A DNA stretch of 64,000 bases from Gibbsiella quercinecans (GCF_002291425.1 NZ_CP014136.1:2232001-2296000); one strand, 5' to 3'. Numbered from the stretch's first letter, positions 1-14,195 are shown. Notes: generated by a model not told the origin, from the letters alone. Made by a program: numbers and translations.

Positions 1-4
1 GAAA

Positions 5-35
5 CCAGTAGTCAAACAGTGTGAAACCCTACTGG
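5..35 (-). promoter_or_regulatory. rplL-rpoB RNase III-type hairpin
   Basis: Seen: 7-bp inverted arms (CCAGTAG at 5-11, CTACTGG at 29-35) just downstream of the rplL attenuator on the minus strand. Known: in E. coli the transcript between rplL and rpoB folds here and is cut by RNase III. The equivalence is inferred from position and sequence similarity; rpoB itself lies beyond the window edge. Confidence 0.65.
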
Positions 36-48
36 CACCCTACAGCGC

Positions 49-79
49 AAAAAGGCTGGTGACCAAAAAGTCACCAGCC
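49..79 (-). terminator. rplL-rpoB attenuator (partial terminator)
   Basis: Seen: GGCTGGTGA/TCACCAGCC arms followed on the minus strand by five Ts, a complete intrinsic terminator. Known: in E. coli the same hairpin lets only a fraction of polymerases continue into rpoBC, setting ribosomal protein to polymerase subunit ratios. A further 8-bp hairpin (82-101) lies between this element and the rplL stop. Confidence 0.85.
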
Positions 80-118
80 ATCAGCCTAATTGCTTAGGCT
101 GCAACCTGGAAAGTTGAC

Positions 119-502
<384 letters not shown>

Positions 503-547
503 TCAGAAATAGTTTGAATACGTTAGCAAAGGCTAAGAAAGAGCGGC

Positions 548-1045
548 TTAAGCTGCTTCTTTCTGATCGCGCACAGCAGCCAGAGTACGAACCAGTTTGC
601 CGGCAGCGGCTTCTTTCATGGTCGACATCAGGCGTGCGATTGCTTCTTCGTAAGTTGGCAGCGTTGCCAAGCGGTCGATTTGCGCCGCAGGGATCAGCTC
701 ACCTTCAAAGGCCGCAGCTTTAACCTCGAATTTTGCATTCGCTTTCGCGAACTCTTTAAACAGACGAGCAGCAGCACCCGGGTGTTCGTTAGAGAATGCA
801 ATCAAGGTTGGACCGACAAACGTGTCTTTCAGGCATTCGAACGGAGTGCCTTCAACAACGCGACGCAGCAAGGTGTTACGAACAACACGCATGTAAACGC
901 CAGCTTCACGACCTGCTTTACGCAGTTCAGTCATTTTATCTACGGTAACGCCGCGAGAATCCGCAACAACCGCAGACAGCGCGCCTTTGGCTACTTCGTT
1001 GACTTCAGCAACAATCGCTTGTTTGTCTTGAAGATTTAATGCCAT
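548..1045 (-). CDS. rplJ: 50S ribosomal protein L10
   Basis: L10 anchors the L7/L12 dimers to 23S rRNA at the base of the stalk and, as the L10-L12 complex, represses translation of its own mRNA. The 165-residue product starts [22 protein letters not shown] and has the usual family length. A strong ribosome site (CCAGGAGC) precedes the ATG. Upstream on the minus strand are the conserved L10 leader (1194-1282) and a consensus-like promoter (1326-1354), so rplJ-rplL can be made separately from rplK-rplA. Confidence 0.98.
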   Translation of the reverse strand: MALNLQDKQAIVAEVNEVAKGALSAVVADSRGVTVDKMTELRKAGREAGVYMRVVRNTLLRRVVEGTPFECLKDTFVGPTLIAFSNEHPGAAARLFKEFAKANAKFEVKAAAFEGELIPAAQIDRLATLPTYEEAIARLMSTMKEAAAGKLVRTLAAVRDQKEAA

Positions 1046-1193
1046 TAGCTTTTTGCTCCTGGATTAGCCGGGGAACACTCCCCGGAACTCACTTCACCCG
1101 ACACGTTGTGAAAACACGCGGCGCCGAGCGGCTTAACACGGTGAGCAGAATCCAGCAAAGACAAATTCTTTATAAAAAGAAAAAATTCTTTAG

Positions 1194-1282
1194 GCTCTGT
1201 CACCGTCTACGCAGGAAGATTAAGTACCTTGCGATACACCTGCGGTCTTGGACGGAGGCCTGGATTAGGCCAGGCTCCAACC
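1194..1282 (-). promoter_or_regulatory. L10 (rplJL) mRNA leader, autoregulatory
   Basis: Seen: on the minus strand the stretch carries the blocks GGAGCCTGGCC, CAGGCCTCCG and CCTGCGTAGACGGTGACAG, which I recognise from the E. coli rplJ leader. Known: this leader folds into the L10(L12)4 binding structure that shuts down rplJ translation when stalk proteins are in excess. Exact ends are approximate. Confidence 0.8.
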
Positions 1283-1325
1283 GAAAATTCTTTGTTTTGC
1301 TAATAGCAAAACCTTGGGGGATAAG

Positions 1326-1354
1326 ATTCTAGGTGAATTTATACCCCAAGTCAA
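1326..1354 (-). promoter_or_regulatory. Promoter for rplJ-rplL
   Basis: Seen on the minus strand: -35 TTGACT (1349-1354), 17-bp spacer, -10 TAGAAT (1326-1331). It lies just after the rplA stop and upstream of the L10 leader, the position of the E. coli rplJ promoter. Confidence 0.75.
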
Positions 1355-1376
1355 AGCGATTTCTCGCCTTTCGCAG

Positions 1377-2562
<1,186 letters not shown>

Positions 2563-2590
2563 TTTCATCCCGCCCAAAAGCAGGACATCT

Positions 2591-2630
2591 AAAAACAAAA
2601 GGCGCGAAATTGTAGTTTAATTTCGCGCCT
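2591..2630 (-). terminator. nusG terminator
   Basis: Seen: 11-bp perfect arms (AGGCGCGAAAT at 2600-2610 and its complement at 2620-2630), 9-base loop, then TTTTGTTTTT on the minus strand (2591-2600). It separates secE-nusG from rplK-rplA. The rplK promoter -10 lies at the loop. Confidence 0.85.
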
Positions 2631-2637
2631 CTGGCAA
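2609..2637 (-). promoter_or_regulatory. Promoter for rplK-rplA, nested in the nusG terminator
   Basis: Seen on the minus strand: -35 TTGCCA (2632-2637), 17-bp spacer, -10 TACAAT (2609-2614). The -10 hexamer falls at the loop of the nusG terminator hairpin. Confidence 0.65.
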
Positions 2638-2669
2638 GCTGCAGATCAACCCAATTGCTGGCTAATCGA

Positions 2670-3215
2670 TCAGCCTTTTTCAACCTGGCTGAAGTCCAGT
2701 TCGACCGGCGTTGCACGGCCGAAAATAGATACCGAGACTTTCAAACGGCTCTTCTCGTAGTCAACTTCTTCAACCACACCGTTGAAATCGGCAAATGGGC
2801 CATCATTAACGCGCACCAGTTCACCCGGTTCAAACAGCGTTTTCGGACGCGGTTTATCCCCAACCTGCTGCAGGCGGTTCATGATCGCATCGACTTCTTT
2901 ATCGCTGATTGGCGCCGGACGATCGGAGGTACCACCGATAAAGCCCATCACCCGTGGCACACTACGCACCAGGTGCCAGCTGGCATCATTCATGACCATC
3001 TGTACCAGCACGTAGCCTGGGAAGAATTTACGTTCGCTCTTACGGCGCTGGCCGCCACGGATCTCAACCACTTCTTCCGTAGGCACCATGACTTCGCCGA
3101 ACAGCTCTTCCATATCATGCAATTTGATATGTTCGCGCAGCGATTGGGCAACGCGACCTTCAAAACCGGAAAACGCCTGAACGACGTACCAACGTTTTTT
3201 TGGAGCTTCAGACAT
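2670..3215 (-). CDS. nusG: Transcription termination/antitermination factor NusG
   Basis: NusG binds the RNA polymerase clamp through its N-terminal NGN domain. Through its C-terminal KOW domain it contacts Rho or ribosomal protein S10, linking transcription with termination, antitermination and translation. The 181-residue product starts [20 protein letters not shown] and ends in the KOW segment ([22 protein letters not shown]). Length equals the E. coli protein. It begins one base after the secE stop, the usual secE-nusG pair. RfaH, its specialised paralogue, is at 26617-27105. Confidence 0.98.
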   Translation of the reverse strand: MSEAPKKRWYVVQAFSGFEGRVAQSLREHIKLHDMEELFGEVMVPTEEVVEIRGGQRRKSERKFFPGYVLVQMVMNDASWHLVRSVPRVMGFIGGTSDRPAPISDKEVDAIMNRLQQVGDKPRPKTLFEPGELVRVNDGPFADFNGVVEEVDYEKSRLKVSVSIFGRATPVELDFSQVEKG

Positions 3216-3216
3216 C

Positions 3217-3600
3217 TTAGAACCTCAGGCCAGTAATAAACGATACCAGACGGACCAGAATACCATCCAGCCCCCACAAAATCAGTGACATCACGGCAGT
3301 TACCGCGGCAACGATTAACGTGGTGTGTAGCGTTTCCTGACGAGTTGGCCAAATAACTTTACGCACTTCGGTGCGCGCTTCACGCGCAAACGCCACGGTT
3401 GCTTTGCCTTTTGTCGTGATCAATGCCACGGCACCCGCAATGGCGATAACCAGCACAACGGCCAGTGCACGTAATGGCAGACTGTAATCACGGTAGTAAT
3501 AGTTACCGCCGATAGCCACGACCAACAAAACAAAGACGATCAGCCATTTAATCGCTTCTAAGCCGCGCCCGCTCCCTTGAGCCTCGGTATTCGCACTCAT
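3217..3600 (-). CDS. secE: Preprotein translocase subunit SecE
   Basis: SecE is the small essential membrane subunit that clamps SecY in the SecYEG channel. From the ATG at 3600 ([13 protein letters not shown]) the product is 127 residues, the E. coli length. It has two hydrophobic segments near residues 20-60 and the conserved essential segment ([19 protein letters not shown]) before the last transmembrane helix. An in-frame upstream start at 3615 would add five residues, but the family start is MSANTEAQ. The leader contains two hairpins (3636-3658 and 3665-3681). Confidence 0.96.
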   Translation of the reverse strand: MSANTEAQGSGRGLEAIKWLIVFVLLVVAIGGNYYYRDYSLPLRALAVVLVIAIAGAVALITTKGKATVAFAREARTEVRKVIWPTRQETLHTTLIVAAVTAVMSLILWGLDGILVRLVSFITGLRF

Positions 3601-3635
3601 AAACCAACCTGTCACTATGATTCAGAACAAACAAC

Positions 3636-3681
3636 TTTGCCTCGCAATGCGAGGCAAACCAAACCGATCAGATGCTGATCG
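3636..3681 (-). promoter_or_regulatory. Two stem-loops in the secE leader
   Basis: Seen: a 10-bp perfect stem with a 3-base loop (3636-3658) and a second dyad CGATCAG/CTGATCG (about 3665-3681), 35-80 bases upstream of the secE start. The first is not followed by a strong T run on the minus strand. Function unknown; it could protect the processed mRNA end or modulate translation. Confidence 0.45.
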
Positions 3682-3749
3682 AACAGCACTCGGTGTACGC
3701 TATGACGTATCTCAATCAATACGGTTTAAGAGCCCATCTCACCAATGAT

Positions 3750-3880
3750 TATACCCATCATACTTCAAGTTGCCTGTGCGTTGGCTTGGTCAACCACCCT
3801 ATCCTGACCATTTAGAGGCCAAACTTCCGGGGATCCACCATGCCACAGCCTTCCTGCGACTCGAATTATTTTGCGTATAT
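3750..3880. repeat. Dispersed palindromic element, degenerate copy
   Basis: Seen: begins ATACTTCAAGTTGC and ends CTTCCTGC-GACTCGAATTATT, so its ends are imperfect inverted repeats. The same ends and similar length occur at 55995-56119. It fills much of the secE-tuf gap and has no coding capacity. Known: non-coding palindromic elements with these ends are scattered in Serratia/Yersinia-type genomes; I cannot assign the family name with certainty. Confidence 0.75.
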
Positions 3881-3927
3881 TATGACTGCAAAATCGCTGA
3901 TGAGATAGGTTCTAATTCACAGCGTAG

Positions 3928-3954
3928 AAAAAGGGCATCAAATGATGCCCTTTT
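3928..3954 (-). terminator. tuf terminator
   Basis: Seen: GGGCATCA-AA-TGATGCCC with A/T flanks giving a T-rich run on the minus strand, about 30 bases past the tuf stop. Confidence 0.85.
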
Positions 3955-3984
3955 ACCGCGTGTCGCGTCAAATGTTATCAGCGA

Positions 3985-5205
<1,221 letters not shown>

Positions 5206-5279
5206 TCACCACATCAACCAAGCATATGCTTGCTGAATCCAGAACAGAAAGAAAATCAGGGGGCGAGAAAACAAGGAAG

Positions 5280-5355
5280 TGGTGCTGATAGGCAGATTCG
5301 AACTGCCGACCTCACCCTTACCAAGGGTGCGCTCTACCAACTGAGCTATATCAGC
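5280..5355 (-). tRNA. thrT: tRNA-Thr (GGT)
   Basis: 76 nt including encoded CCA; cloverleaf matches E. coli thrT almost base for base, anticodon GGU. It is the last tRNA before tuf in a single cluster. Confidence 0.97.
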
Positions 5356-5361
5356 ACATCT

Positions 5362-5436
<75 letters not shown>

Positions 5437-5555
5437 ATCCTGGAACTCGGCTACCTGATTTTTCTGTAAAAACGAGAGGCTGGAGAAGGACGGTATACGC
5501 TTTGCTCCACGCCTTTCATGCCGAACAGCGTAGAATATTTTACACCGTTTTGCAT

Positions 5556-5800
5556 GTGCCGAAGGCTTTCGCCTCCGCCAAAGTGAACAATGCAGCAACC
5601 CACTTTGGTGTAACGTTATTGCTAACGTTGAATTGGTGGTGGGGGAAGGATTATTCGTCGCTCCGCTCCTCACCCTTCGGGCCGTGCTGCGCACGTTGTC
5701 TCGCGCTGCTCGACTCGAACCTTGTCGAAGGTTCTCACCTTCCCCAAAGTGGACAATGCAGCAATCCGCTTTGGTGTAACGTTATCGCTAACGTTGAATT

Positions 5801-5819
<19 letters not shown>
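5556..5819 (-). repeat. tRNA-Tyr-linked direct repeat (rtT-like)
   Basis: Seen: two copies of about 95 bp, near 5556-5652 and 5723-5819, offset by 167 bp. Each includes the last 19 nt of tRNA-Tyr with CCA (5634-5652, and 5801-5819 within the real gene), followed on the minus strand by the same AATTCAACGTTAGC / AACGTTACACCAAAG text. Known: the E. coli tyrT locus carries 178-bp repeats that each contain the same terminal 19 nt (rtT). Here the structure is at the tyrU-equivalent position and fills the 364-bp tyrU-glyT spacer. No gene seen inside. Confidence 0.8.
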
Positions 5820-5885
<66 letters not shown>

Positions 5886-5911
5886 AGATTTTTTTATTGC
5901 TTAAACTTGAA

Positions 5912-5987
<76 letters not shown>

Positions 5988-6001
5988 ATCAAGTGCAGCG
6001 C

Positions 6002-6030
6002 ATTCTAGGTAGAGCGGACGACCTATGCAA
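6002..6030 (-). promoter_or_regulatory. Promoter of the tRNA-tuf operon
   Basis: Seen on the minus strand: -35 TTGCAT (6025-6030), 17-bp spacer, -10 TAGAAT (6002-6007), then a GC-rich discriminator (GCGCTGC) typical of stringently controlled stable-RNA promoters. It lies 15 bases upstream of thrU. Confidence 0.7.
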
Positions 6031-6242
6031 CAAAAAAATTGCGTCTCGCGCACTTTCGCTCATAAATCAGCCAAATTTGCGTACTCTCTGGCAAATCACT
6101 ACCCAAAATGGGTAAAAATCGACCCGTTACATGAATCATTTAATGAGATTTTATACGTAGATTGCCCGTTTTCTCACCCGCCGGCTTTCGCAGGCGTTCG
6201 ATATTCTTGCTGAGCTACAGAGCAAAATATGCGCAACTACGC

Positions 6243-6259
6243 TGCACCACAACGGTGAG
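6243..6259 (+). promoter_or_regulatory. NtrC-like enhancer site
   Basis: Seen: TGCACC-N5-GGTGAG, 10 of 12 positions of the NtrC dyad TGCACC-N5-GGTGCA. It is centred about 105 bp upstream of the start expected from the sigma-54 promoter at 6331-6347, a usual distance for an enhancer. A second site was not found, so this stays tentative. Confidence 0.45.
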
Positions 6260-6330
6260 TTTGCCCGCCGGCGGCGCATGCATTCTGCCGCTTGGATACC
6301 CAACTCCATTAGCTTTAATCAATTAACCCA

Positions 6331-6347
6331 TTGGCACAAATCTTGCT
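6331..6347 (+). promoter_or_regulatory. Sigma-54 (RpoN) promoter
   Basis: Seen: TTGGCAC-N5-TTGCT with the invariant GG and GC doublets exactly 10 bases apart (GG at 6333, GC at 6345). It lies 38 bases upstream of the acetyltransferase ATG, leaving a short leader with a strong ribosome site. Confidence 0.7.
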
Positions 6348-6384
6348 TAACGTAATTACCCCCTTAGCCCAGGAGGAATAGCCG

Positions 6385-6933
6385 ATGAAAATAGTCTCTA
6401 TCAATGCCGCCACACTCCCCATTTATCGGGACGAGCTGGCACAGCTGCTGACCGATGCCATTACACATGGCGCATCCGTAGGTTACGATACCCTGATCCC
6501 GCACGAAGATGCAGAAAGCTACTTCCACAGCCTGCGCCCTGCTCTGGCGAAGGGAGAACTGCTGCTATGGATCGCCCGGGATCAAAGTGGCGTCATCGGT
6601 ACCGTACAGCTTGAACTGTGCCAGAAGCCCAATGGCCGCAACCGGGCGGAAGTGCGCAAGTTGCTGGTCCACAGCCGCGCCCGCCGCAACGGCGTGGGGC
6701 ACGCGCTGATGAAAACGCTGGAACAGGCTGCACTGCAATACCGGCGTGGGCTGCTCTATCTGGATACTCAAGCCGGTTGCGCCGCAGAAGGCCTGTATCG
6801 AACGCTTGGCTATCGTTGCCTGGGGGAGTTGCCCGATTACGCGGCCTCTCCCGACGGGTATTACCATCCCACGGTGATTTATTACAAACGGCTGTTTGCG
6901 GTCAACCAGCCTTCACATGCGATTGCCAGCTAA
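6385..6933 (+). CDS. GNAT-family N-acetyltransferase
   Basis: A 182-residue single-domain GNAT protein that should move an acetyl group from acetyl-CoA to an amine; the substrate cannot be told from sequence. The CoA-binding motif A is visible near residues 90-110 (EVRKLLVHSRARRNGVGHALM), followed by the LYRTLGY motif B near 140. The start is supported by AGGAGGAA nine bases upstream. It is preceded by a sigma-54 promoter and an NtrC-like site, suggesting expression under nitrogen limitation. It sits alone between the tRNA operon and coaA. Similar proteins are often labelled tabtoxin-resistance-like acetyltransferases, but that function is not shown here. Confidence 0.85.
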   Translation: MKIVSINAATLPIYRDELAQLLTDAITHGASVGYDTLIPHEDAESYFHSLRPALAKGELLLWIARDQSGVIGTVQLELCQKPNGRNRAEVRKLLVHSRARRNGVGHALMKTLEQAALQYRRGLLYLDTQAGCAAEGLYRTLGYRCLGELPDYAASPDGYYHPTVIYYKRLFAVNQPSHAIAS

Positions 6934-6940
6934 CCACCAG

Positions 6941-6965
6941 GCGGTATCGCCTGCCGTGATACCGC
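6941..6965 (+). terminator. Hairpin after the acetyltransferase gene
   Basis: Seen: GCGGTATC/GATACCGC 8-bp arms starting eight bases past the stop. The following run is pyrimidine-rich rather than pure T, so intrinsic termination is plausible but not certain. Confidence 0.4.
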
Positions 6966-7129
6966 TCCTCTCCCCTCTATTTGTACTGGCTATTTCCCTG
7001 CGAATAGACAATATGTAAGAAAAAAGTCTACGCCAAAAAGCAAGCTGTCTATAATATGCAGCTTATTTATTATCTGGCGTTGGCGTTCGGCGCCGCTTCC
7101 AACGTGCGTAACCAGGCAGAATTTAGCTT

Positions 7130-8080
7130 ATGATAAAAAGAGATCAATCTTTAGCGACGCCTTACTTACAGTTCAATCGAACCCAGTGGGCTGCGCTGCG
7201 GGATTCTGTTCCGCTCACCCTTTCGGAAGCAGAGATCGTTAAGCTTCGTGGCATTAACGAAGATCTTTCTTTGGATGAAGTCGCTCAAATTTATTTGCCG
7301 CTATCGCGCTTGCTGAACTTTTATATCAGTTCCAATCTGCGCCGGCAGGCTGTGCTTGAGCAATTTTTGGGTACCGATGGGCAAAAAATCCCTTACATCA
7401 TTGGGATAGCAGGCAGCGTCGCCGTCGGGAAAAGCACCACGGCGCGCCTGTTGCAGGCGCTGCTCAGCCGCTGGCCGGAGCACCGCACCGTTGAATTGAT
7501 TACCACCGATGGCTTTCTGCATCCCAATAAGGTGCTCAACGAACGCGGGCTAATGAAGAAAAAAGGCTTCCCGCAATCGTATGATATGCATAACCTGGTC
7601 AAGTTTGTTTCTGAAGTGAAATCCGGCGCTAAACGCGTTACGGCACCGGTGTATTCACATCTTATTTACGATATCGTCACCGATGGCAATAAAGTCATTG
7701 AACAGCCTGATATTCTTATTTTGGAAGGATTAAACGTGTTGCAAAGCGGGATGGATTATCCTCACGATCCGCATCACGTATTTGTTTCCGATTTTGTCGA
7801 TTTTTCTATATATGTAGATGCACCGGAAGACTTATTGCAAACCTGGTATATCAACCGTTTTCTGAAATTCCGCCAGGGTGCATTTTCCAACCCGAACTCT
7901 TATTTCCATAACTATGCCAAATTGCCTGAAGCCGAGGCAATCAATATTGCCACCGGGCTATGGAATGAGATTAATGGTTTGAATTTAAAACAGAATATTC
8001 TTCCTACCCGGGAGCGAGCCAGCCTTATCATGACAAAAAGCGCCAACCATGCGGTAGAGAACGTTCGCCTGCGAAAATAG
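7130..8080 (+). CDS. coaA: Pantothenate kinase (type I)
   Basis: Catalyses ATP-dependent phosphorylation of pantothenate, the first and feedback-regulated step of coenzyme A synthesis, in the cytoplasm. The product is 316 residues, the same as E. coli CoaA. The P-loop GSVAVGKST lies at residues 95-103 with the catalytic lysine at 101. The C-terminal half holds the conserved LEGLNVLQ and [10 protein letters not shown] segments. It stands alone, converging on birA across a shared terminator (8132-8154). A TATAAT at 7050-7055 may be its -10, but no good -35 is visible. Confidence 0.98.
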   Translation: MIKRDQSLATPYLQFNRTQWAALRDSVPLTLSEAEIVKLRGINEDLSLDEVAQIYLPLSRLLNFYISSNLRRQAVLEQFLGTDGQKIPYIIGIAGSVAVGKSTTARLLQALLSRWPEHRTVELITTDGFLHPNKVLNERGLMKKKGFPQSYDMHNLVKFVSEVKSGAKRVTAPVYSHLIYDIVTDGNKVIEQPDILILEGLNVLQSGMDYPHDPHHVFVSDFVDFSIYVDAPEDLLQTWYINRFLKFRQGAFSNPNSYFHNYAKLPEAEAINIATGLWNEINGLNLKQNILPTRERASLIMTKSANHAVENVRLRK

Positions 8081-8131
8081 CGGCGCGCTACCCGGCGCTT
8101 ACTGCATGCCAGGCACAGTTTGCGCAACATT

Positions 8132-8154
8132 AATAGGGGGTTCACCCCCCTATT
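8132..8154. terminator. Bidirectional terminator between coaA and birA
   Basis: Seen: AATAGGGGG/CCCCCTATT arms with a 5-base loop and A/T flanks on both sides, 50 bases past the coaA stop and 10 bases past the birA stop. It suits both convergent genes. Confidence 0.8.
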
Positions 8155-8163
8155 TATTTATTG

Positions 8164-9120
8164 TTACTGCGCGCTGCGCAACGATATTTCCCCGCCGATA
8201 AATGGCTTTATCACACCATCTTGTTCCAACAACAGCGCTCCTTGCTGATCGATGCCACGTGCAATACCAAAAATCTGCTGCTCGCCAATCAACAGCTTAA
8301 CCGGCCGATCGATAAAATTATCCAATTGCCGCCAACGGGCGACAAACGGGGCCAGCCCTTGTTGTTCAAACTGCGGTAGCGTACGGCGCAGCTCATTGAG
8401 CAACGTGGCCGTGAGTTCGTTACGATCGATATCAATCCCCGCTTCCTGCAGATTGATCCAGCCCTGATCAATCGCGTGGGTATCCCGCATCGCCAAATTA
8501 ATCCCGGCACCGATCACCAACTGCGCCGCATCGCCGGTTTTACCGGTTAATTCAACCAAGATACCGGCCAGTTTACGATCGTTTAGGTAAAGATCGTTCG
8601 GCCATTTTACCCGCACGTTTTCCGCACCCAGGCGCTGCAGAGTCTCCGCCATCACAATACCAATCACCAAGCTCAGGCCGATCGCGGCCGCTGGGCCCTG
8701 CTCAAGCCGCCAAAACATGGAAAGGTACAGGTTCGCGCCAAACGGCGACACCCAACGGCGCCCACGACGGCCACGGCCTGCCTGCTGATATTCTGCTACG
8801 CAGGCGTCGCCTGATTGCAGTTCGGCGATACGGTCCAGCAGATACTGGTTAGTGGAATCCACAACCGGCAGCACGGTAATACGCTGCTCAGTCAAAAGGT
8901 GGGTAATACGTTCAGCATCAAGCAATTGAATTGGCGCAGGCAAACTATACCCTTTACCCGGCACGGTAAAGACATCCAGCCCCCACTCACGGATCGTCTG
9001 AATGTGCTTATTGATGGCTGCACGGCTCATCCCCAGCGCTTCACCCAGGTGTTCACCAGAATGAAAGTTGCCGTCGGCAAGCAACGCAACCAGCTTTAAC
9101 GGCACCGTCGTATCTTTCAT
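8164..9120 (-). CDS. birA: Biotin-protein ligase / biotin operon repressor
   Basis: BirA makes biotinoyl-AMP, transfers biotin to the AccB carboxyl carrier, and represses the bio operon when dimeric. The 318-residue product has an N-terminal winged helix (residues 1-60: [16 protein letters not shown]), the adenylate-binding loop GRGRRGRRW at 115-123, and a C-terminal SH3-like domain, so it is the bifunctional type. Its ATG overlaps the murB stop (ATGA), giving a murB-birA unit as in E. coli. yigM, a probable biotin transporter, is at 55117-55977. Confidence 0.98.
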   Translation of the reverse strand: MKDTTVPLKLVALLADGNFHSGEHLGEALGMSRAAINKHIQTIREWGLDVFTVPGKGYSLPAPIQLLDAERITHLLTEQRITVLPVVDSTNQYLLDRIAELQSGDACVAEYQQAGRGRRGRRWVSPFGANLYLSMFWRLEQGPAAAIGLSLVIGIVMAETLQRLGAENVRVKWPNDLYLNDRKLAGILVELTGKTGDAAQLVIGAGINLAMRDTHAIDQGWINLQEAGIDIDRNELTATLLNELRRTLPQFEQQGLAPFVARWRQLDNFIDRPVKLLIGEQQIFGIARGIDQQGALLLEQDGVIKPFIGGEISLRSAQ

Positions 9121-10154
9121 GACAGTATCTCCAGTGCATCCACTTCACCTGATGCAGCGATAAAGCGGACTTCTGGCTCCAGCCATACGGCAAACTTTTC
9201 AGCCACGGTGTTGCGCACATGGCGCGCCAGCGCTACGACATCCTGGCTGGAGGCGTTGTTCTGGTTCACCAGAACCAATGCCTGCTTGCTGTGCACCGCA
9301 GCGCCGCCAATCTGTTGCCCTTTTAGGGCGCACTGATCAATGAGCCAGCCCGCCGCCAACTTCTCTTGGTCATTGGCCTGTGGATAATGCGGTATACCAG
9401 GGTATTCGCTCAGCAGGCGTTGCGCTTGTTCTTTACTGATCAGCGGGTTTTTGAAGAAGCTCCCGGCGTTGCCGGTTACGCGGGGGTCGGGCAGCTTACT
9501 CTGGCGCATTTGACACACGGCCTCGAATACCTGGTGGGGCGTCACCGTATGCGGATCCAATTTGGTGAGATCGCCATAATTCAGCAGTGGGCGCCACTGT
9601 TTGTTTAAACGCAGCCCAACGCCCACGATGATGTAACCCAGTTTGAGCTGGTGCTTGAACACGCTTTCACGGTAACCGAACCCGCAGCGTTCTACGCTCA
9701 TGCGATCGATAGCGCCCGTGTTGAGATCCAGGAGATCGACATACTCGCAGACATCTTTCAGTTCAAGACCGTAGGCACCGATATTCTGGATAGGCGCAGA
9801 GCCGACTCTGCCTGGAATCAACGCCAGGTTTTCCAGGCCGGGAATCTCTGCATCTAACGTTTGCCTCACCAACTGGTGCCAATTTTCCCCGGCGCTAACA
9901 TGCAGGTGCCATGCATCTTCCTGCTCCTGGATGGTGATACCTTTAAGCGCATTGACCATCACGGTGCCGGCAAAGTCCTCCAGAAACAAGACATTACTGC
10001 CTTCACCGAGGATCAGCAGCGGCTGCTGGCGTTTCTGGGTTTGTTGCCAGATCTTAATCATCTGTTCGATGGTCTCGGCAATCACCAATTGCGCTGCGTT
10101 AACCGGGAGCGCAAAAGTATTGTAGTCTTTCAAAGACGCACTTTCAGTATGCAT
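9117..10154 (-). CDS. murB: UDP-N-acetylenolpyruvoylglucosamine reductase
   Basis: FAD-dependent NADPH reductase that converts UDP-GlcNAc-enolpyruvate to UDP-MurNAc in peptidoglycan precursor synthesis. From the ATG at 10154 ([17 protein letters not shown]) it is 345 residues, close to E. coli's 342. The FAD-binding LGEGSNVLF, the [17 protein letters not shown] segment and the catalytic-serine region [10 protein letters not shown] are present. A longer frame opens at a TTG at 10199, but a TATAAT at 10180-10185 would place the transcript start downstream of it. Confidence 0.96.
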   Translation of the reverse strand: MHTESASLKDYNTFALPVNAAQLVIAETIEQMIKIWQQTQKRQQPLLILGEGSNVLFLEDFAGTVMVNALKGITIQEQEDAWHLHVSAGENWHQLVRQTLDAEIPGLENLALIPGRVGSAPIQNIGAYGLELKDVCEYVDLLDLNTGAIDRMSVERCGFGYRESVFKHQLKLGYIIVGVGLRLNKQWRPLLNYGDLTKLDPHTVTPHQVFEAVCQMRQSKLPDPRVTGNAGSFFKNPLISKEQAQRLLSEYPGIPHYPQANDQEKLAAGWLIDQCALKGQQIGGAAVHSKQALVLVNQNNASSQDVVALARHVRNTVAEKFAVWLEPEVRFIAASGEVDALEILS

Positions 10155-10179
10155 AACGTTAGATACCCTTACGAAATAA

Positions 10180-10185
10180 ATTATA
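10180..10185 (-). promoter_or_regulatory. Possible murB -10 hexamer
   Basis: Seen: TATAAT on the minus strand, 26 bases upstream of the murB ATG. No convincing -35 is present at 16-18 bp, so this is a weak call. Confidence 0.35.
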
Positions 10186-10555
10186 CCTAGTCTACCCAAT
10201 TTAACGTTTATAGCTATTATTTGTTTTTCTTCATCGTTATTTTAATGCAAGGGATTTTTAAGAATGCTATTTACGGGGCATGAATTAATAAAAATAAGCT
10301 ATTTAATCAATGGGATATGAGAGTAGGTGTATGTTATTTATCGATTTGGGGTATATAGATAATCAATAGGTACTAAGTAAGTATTCCAGATATTGATTAC
10401 TATAAAAAACTATCGACGATCTATTAGGAAATAGCCTTTATCCGTAAATAAATAATAACTATCTATTATAGATTCGAGAATGTTATTTTCTTCCCACCAA
10501 CGCAGGCCAGCCCCATCATGAGAGCGGATACCGCGCCGAAGCGTGGCCCACAACG
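10186..10555. other. AT-rich non-coding stretch between murB and the rRNA operon
   Basis: About 370 bp with no reading frame resembling a gene. By eye it is far richer in A+T than the flanking genes, especially 10200-10490, and contains short dyads such as ATCTAT-T-ATAGAT (10461-10473). It lies between murB's promoter side and the 3' end of the rRNA operon. I see no RNA gene in it. Confidence 0.7.
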
Positions 10556-10586
10556 CAAAAAGCCCCGCACTGATGCACGGGGCTTT
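10556..10586 (-). terminator. rRNA operon terminator
   Basis: Seen: AAAGCCCCGTGC/GCGGGGCTTT-type hairpin followed on the minus strand by TTTTTGCG, 13 bases after the 5S gene; the usual rrn T1-like element. Confidence 0.85.
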
Positions 10587-10598
10587 CTACTGGGTTTG

Positions 10599-10718
10599 AT
10601 GCCTGGCAGTGTCCTACTCTCGCATGGGGAGACCCCACACTACCATCGGCGCTACGGCGTTTCACTTCTGAGTTCGGCATGGGGTCAGGTGGGACCGCCG
10701 CGCTATTGCCGCCAGGCA
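10599..10718 (-). rRNA. rrf: 5S ribosomal RNA
   Basis: 120 nt, begins TGCCTGGCGGC and ends CTGCCAGGCAT-like, matching E. coli 5S throughout. It is the distal gene of a complete rRNA operon. Confidence 0.97.
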
Positions 10719-10824
10719 AATTCTGTTTTATTTCAGCCGTTGTGTTCTTTCACACAACCACCAAAACCAATCTGCAAACAAGCTAAAAATCTCTGTCAAG
10801 TCTCTAAAACACCTTCGGTGTTGT

Positions 10825-13734
<2,910 letters not shown>

Positions 13735-13908
13735 TCACAACCCGAAGATGTTTCCATCATCGGCTGTGCGCTTTTGAGAGACTCGTGAATAATCTTCCGA
13801 TTATTCATCATTTCAATTTTCAGCTTGTTCCAGATTGTTAAAGAGCAAAATACTTCGCAGCATACTGTCGCCAATATACTCTGAAGTATTATAAATACAG
13901 GACCGATA

Positions 13909-13984
13909 TGGTGGAGCTAAGCGGGATCGAACCGCTGACCTCCTGCGTGCAAGGCAGGCGCTCTCCCAGCTGAGCTATAGCCCC
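13909..13984 (-). tRNA. alaT: tRNA-Ala (TGC)
   Basis: 76 nt with encoded CCA, anticodon UGC, in the 16S-23S spacer. The gene symbol depends on which rrn operon this is; the hemG-rrs junction suggests the rrnA position. Confidence 0.95.
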
Positions 13985-14118
13985 ATACAGTCTTGCAGAG
14001 ACCTTTACTTATTTACTCATCAGCTGATGAGTGAGCCAATTCGCTTTCAGGCAAGGCGGAGTCATGCGACGTTTGCGGGTGCAAACGAGCGTGGCGACAA
14101 CGCAGCATGCAAGGGAAT

Positions 14119-14195
<77 letters not shown>

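Noticed and set aside
6123..6201. A short peptide gene upstream of the acetyltransferase
   Set aside because: The frame has no ribosome site and overlaps the tRNA promoter and enhancer region; no resemblance to a known leader peptide.
7027..7055. A coaA promoter using TATAAT at 7050-7055
   Set aside because: The -10 is perfect but no recognisable -35 is present at 16-18 bp, so it is mentioned only in the coaA entry.
9117..10199. A longer murB from the TTG at 10199
   Set aside because: The extra 15 residues have no family counterpart and a TATAAT lies between the two starts.
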